Shown: positions 61,250-64,000 of the stretch, piece by piece
Layout: each line of letters starts with the position of its first letter
Numbering within the stretch: the first letter of the stretch is position 1
Source: Aquatica leii
Taxonomy: Eukaryota > Arthropoda > Insecta > Coleoptera > Lampyridae
Reading direction: 5' to 3'
Assembly: GCA_035610365.1 (NCBI GenBank)
Contig: CM069435.1
Coordinates: forward strand, 86,833,389 to 86,897,388
DNA: 64,000 nucleotides
The notes under the pieces: model-generated
What the model saw: only the letters and a program-made list of their open reading frames with translations
Databases searched by the model: none
What the model was told of the DNA's origin: nothing
Position numbers and translations under genes: made by a program

Positions 61250-61344
61250 TGTTATCTTTTTAAACCGACAGTCATCCATTTTATGGCCATACTTGTTGCA
61301 AAAGGAACAGTTTTTGGCTAAATATCCCGTCTCTTGACAATTGT
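61250..61344 (-). mobile_element. Copia-type gag, zinc-knuckle part (downstream half of a split fragment)
   Basis: On the minus strand this reads CQETGYLAKNC and then CSFCNKYGHKMDDC, the latter a perfect retroviral-type knuckle C-x2-C-x4-H-x4-C. It ends at a stop near 61,247. It is the continuation of the gag at 62,691-62,838, separated by the 1,346-bp element. The 9-bp duplication is counted at both edges. Confidence 0.7.
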
Positions 61345-62690
61345 CAAAGATACTAAATGAATAGGATTGCTCGATCGCTCGATTTATTCTGCAGAGATCA
61401 TGTAACGCGATGACGTCACGCGGAGACCTCGCTCTCGATACTTCTATTACAATCTGTACTAAGATGCACGTTAAAAGGCTTCTAAATATTTTATTTCAGT
61501 AAATTTAACAACTTTTGTTTTAATAAGCAATGGCAATAGTGTTCATAAATGAAATGTTTTTTTTTGTTAATTAGTTTTGTTGATTTTTTTATGATTTATA
61601 ATTTTTTAAAGATAAAAAAATACATTTAAATGTAATCAAGCCGAAATTAATCCGCTGTTTAAATTATTTTTACTTGAACGGAAGGAAACTTTCACAAAAA
61701 CTTTTTATCTCGTTTACTGTTTGATGGATTCATTTTTAAATTGAACTATAGAAAAATTGCTATTAATTTTATAATTTACGGACAAAATAAAATGTGCTAT
61801 TAACGGTTAAATAAATGTATTCAAATTTAAGGTTGACAAAATAATTAAAAAATAACATAACACACTACAAATTTATTTTGAAATTTTATTTACTTTTCTT
61901 CGTTTTACTCTTTCTTCATCGGTTTCTTGAGCTGCTGTATTCGCTCTTTTCTTTCCACTTCTTTTTTCACTAAGCTTTATATTTTGATAGTTCATTCTGT
62001 TAATGGTAATGTTTTCTTCTTTCTTAATTTTAATGCTTAATTTTTTTTACAACTTGGGAGCCCTTTTTTATAGAATCACCGTGGAAATGTTCGAAGTAGT
62101 GATTCCATTTTTTTACTTTTTTATGCCATTTTTTTACTAAATTTATATTAATCAATTTTATTTAAAAAGCCTAAAAAATTGTTTTGTAAAACTCGTTCAT
62201 ATAACTCTCCTCTGTAAAATGAGTAGAACAAATTACGCTAGTATTTGGGCTCATGTTATCAGCCCTTTTACAACGCCTAATCCATTCATTTTTAATCGTA
62301 ATGGACACTAAATCGGTGCCTTTTGGGAACTTGTAGTATGTAATCTTAAGGTTTTTATTTTTGGTTGCAATCAAGTTGTTATCGCAACCAAATACAGCGC
62401 ATCTTCTAATATAATATAAATAAGTTTAAATTTTAAATTAAATTAAACCTGATAATCATTAGAAAGCAACTTGTAGGCACGTATTTGAACGAGTAAAACA
62501 CCAAAAAATGCAATAATTGTTATTAAAAAAATTGCAAAACCGTTGTATTTAAAGTGTATTTAAGCACTGTTTATAAGCAGCGAGCCGATATGTGGTCTAC
62601 GGCTGACGTCACGCGTCAAGATTTACTGGAGTGGGGCGGCTTACATTGCGAGAATACGAATCGAGCAATCCTATTCATTTAGTATCCTTG
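61345..62690. mobile_element. THAP-bearing terminal-inverted-repeat element with 9-bp target duplication
   Basis: The ends are 31-bp inverted repeats with one mismatch, beginning CAAAGATACTAAATGAATAG on the left and CAAGGATACTAAATGAATAG on the right (reverse strand). Both flanks carry GACAATTGT (61,336-61,344 and 62,691-62,699), a 9-bp duplication. A TGACGTCA (or CTGACGTCACGCG) word lies a little inside each end, near 61,409 and 62,604. The interior encodes a THAP domain on the minus strand. The 9-bp duplication points to a MULE-like superfamily, but the transposase core is absent, so class is unproven. Confidence 0.9.
62171..62404 (-). pseudogene. THAP zinc-finger domain fragment inside the terminal-repeat element
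   Basis: From a probable acceptor (TTATATTATATTAG) at 62,405 the minus strand encodes a THAP DNA-binding domain with its C-x4-C...C-x2-H ligands: RCAVFGCDNN, YYKFPKG, NEWIRRCKRADNM, and SVICSTHFTEESY. It stops at 62,171. Lysine-rich coding-like remnants continue on the same strand to about 61,900 (WHKKVKKWNHYFEHFHG, then KRANTAAQETDEERVKRRK). It may be the N-terminal exon of a transposase or a captured THAP gene. No catalytic core is seen. Confidence 0.75.
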
Positions 62691-62838
62691 GACAATTGTA
62701 ACATTTATTTCCACCCCCTTTTTCATAAGTTTCTTGTCTTTTGAACCTATGACATTACCAGCTAATGCTGTAACTTCCTCTTCAGACTTCAATCTCTCTT
62801 TCTCTATTAACAATCTTGATGTCAATTCTTTTAGCATA
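62691..62838 (-). mobile_element. Copia-type gag (upstream half of split fragment)
   Basis: The minus strand reads LKELTSRLLIEKERLKSEEE and then, after a one-base shift in a run of five G, a GGGNKCYNC start of the zinc knuckle. This is the conserved region before the Copia CCHC motif. The terminal-repeat element inserted inside the knuckle. Confidence 0.7.
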
Positions 62839-63195
62839 CATGTACGAGTGTAAGTACATAGTGTACGAAGTAATCGTGCCTTTGAATCAAAACACTTGGA
62901 AGGATTTATTAAGATACCTACATCCAAACGATAGTACTAATTTCGACTCATACAACGCCAGACCCGAGTACTTCTTTACCGATTTACTGTTTACTCATAA
63001 ATCATTCGACGACGTGCCCGAGTACATGTACATCTTGAAAAATCCTACTACCAAATAGGCTGGATATTACATTAAATCTTTCGAGAGTATAGAAACGATC
63101 CCTCCTCTTTACAGCCATTTTCCGATTGCTTATCTTCACAGTGTTTGCAAATGCTACCAGATCAATCGCAAAAACGCTCTCATGTTGCAGGTCAA
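62839..63195 (+). pseudogene. Unidentified coding-like sequence with one in-frame stop
   Basis: After the junction with the Copia fragment the plus strand stays open for about 118 codons with a single TAG at 63,056-63,058, ending TGA near 63,195. The translation is not low-complexity: YECKYIVYEVIVPLNQNTWK, then FTDLLFTHKSFDDVPEYMYI, and after the TAG AGYYIKSFESIETIPPLYSH. Codon choice (many TAC, GAC, GAG, CAC) differs from surrounding AT-rich noise. I do not recognise the family. It could be a captured gene, a piece of a large DNA transposon or of an integrated DNA virus. Confidence 0.4.
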
Positions 63196-64000
63196 ATGAT
63201 AACCCATAGTGACGTACACAAAGTTTTTAAATACAAGCATTTTAGAGGCCACTATTTAGAAATACAAAAAAGTTTTGATAGCAAAAGTAACCAAAGCCTT
63301 GAAGGAAATGGAATTTTTAGTTTTGTCAAATTAATCTCACCAAATCTAAATATTTGACACCATATTTTATCGACACTAAAAAGCTTGGTACCGATGATCG
63401 GCGAGATCCTAGATAAGGTAGTCACAACCACGTAGCAGTTAACAGAAAATGCGAACAATACGTATTTGCAGCGAGAAAGATAACGACAAACGCTATCATT
63501 ACCAGTGTTGTAATATCGTAAAAATTGTCAATAGTCAATATAATTTCCATTAATATCAAAAAAGCCTTGAACAATAAGTGGTTCCCTAGTACCACCTGAA
63601 AAACGACCTCGTGATATAGGATTTAAAGTAAACAATAAAAATTATTTACAATGTAAAAAAAGATCTGTATGTAAACTTTCAGTCATTTTTAAAACGCGCA
63701 GATATTTCTTATTCTATTTTGATTGATTTGGTGGAAAATTCTCAATCTCAATTCTTTTTTTTAAATTTTATTACAAACGGTTCAAGTCAAAAGTTCCCGC
63801 TTTGTAAATAAATTTAAATTTAAATCTAATACAGCACACAACCTCTTCCATTACCTACTTATTATTTACGACTATCCTCGTCGAATCAGTTAAAGCACGT
63901 TTATTAAACAAAAGTTAAAGAAAACATGTTAAACAAATTTTTATTTTTTTTAGATAGACAAAAGTAGTCCTAATTAAAAAATGAAAAACATACGTTTGAT
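63196..64000. other. Intergenic to window end, nothing supported
   Basis: AT-rich sequence without a recognisable gene, repeat or RNA. The last 300 bases contain only short A/T runs. Confidence 0.4.

Noticed and set aside
62679..62927. 82-codon minus-strand frame taken as a single gene
   Set aside because: Its first half is antisense to the unidentified plus-strand sequence; only the part below 62,838 resembles Copia gag.

Overview
The window is AT-rich eukaryotic DNA, most likely from an insect and plausibly a beetle. The evidence is multi-exon genes with short GT-AG introns (often 45-120 nt), orthologues of conserved animal genes, and dense decayed transposons of insect types. No protein or genome search was possible: identities rest on recognising family sequences, and splice sites were placed by hand and checked for phase.

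Layout. 1-9 kb is transposon-rich: a terminal-repeat element, a broken macrodomain/CCCH zinc-finger gene, LINE remnants, a 1-kb element with a 12-bp terminal repeat, and a hAT MITE with a perfect 8-bp target duplication. 10.3-12.7 kb (-) holds VMP1, the ER membrane autophagy/lipid protein, here with an N-terminal SAP motif. 18.3-21.0 kb (+) holds a secreted, glycosylated protein with a TGF-beta-propeptide-like region and no cystine knot (possibly anachronism). 25.4-28.9 kb (-) holds an 11-exon SGSM1/2 orthologue (RUN + TBC RabGAP). 31.1-31.7 kb (+) holds PDE6D, the prenyl-binding carrier. From 31.9 to 51.3 kb three intact four-exon secreted FAD amine oxidases (polyamine-oxidase type) lie in tandem on the minus strand, each with a conserved GATAAG motif upstream. 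A small two-exon gene of unknown function sits behind the first copy.

The spacers of the amine-oxidase array are filled by mobile DNA: Ty3/gypsy pol, a tRNA-like sequence, a LINE tail, a Penelope-like element with its 5' part inverted, and a full-length pogo/Tigger element with TA duplications into which a hAT MITE has jumped. 51.3-64 kb is mostly AT-rich intergenic DNA with tandem repeats, a second pogo-like transposase with a PHD-like tail, and a 1,346-bp THAP-bearing terminal-repeat element inserted in a Copia gag zinc knuckle with a 9-bp duplication.

The host genes are functionally separate (autophagy/lipid scrambling, secreted signalling, Rab regulation, prenyl-protein trafficking, polyamine oxidation). 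The only obvious functional cluster is the amine-oxidase array. The most unusual items are the macro-CCCH fusion remnant, the nested transposons with exact target duplications, the inverted Penelope copy, and an unidentified ORF near 62.9-63.2 kb.
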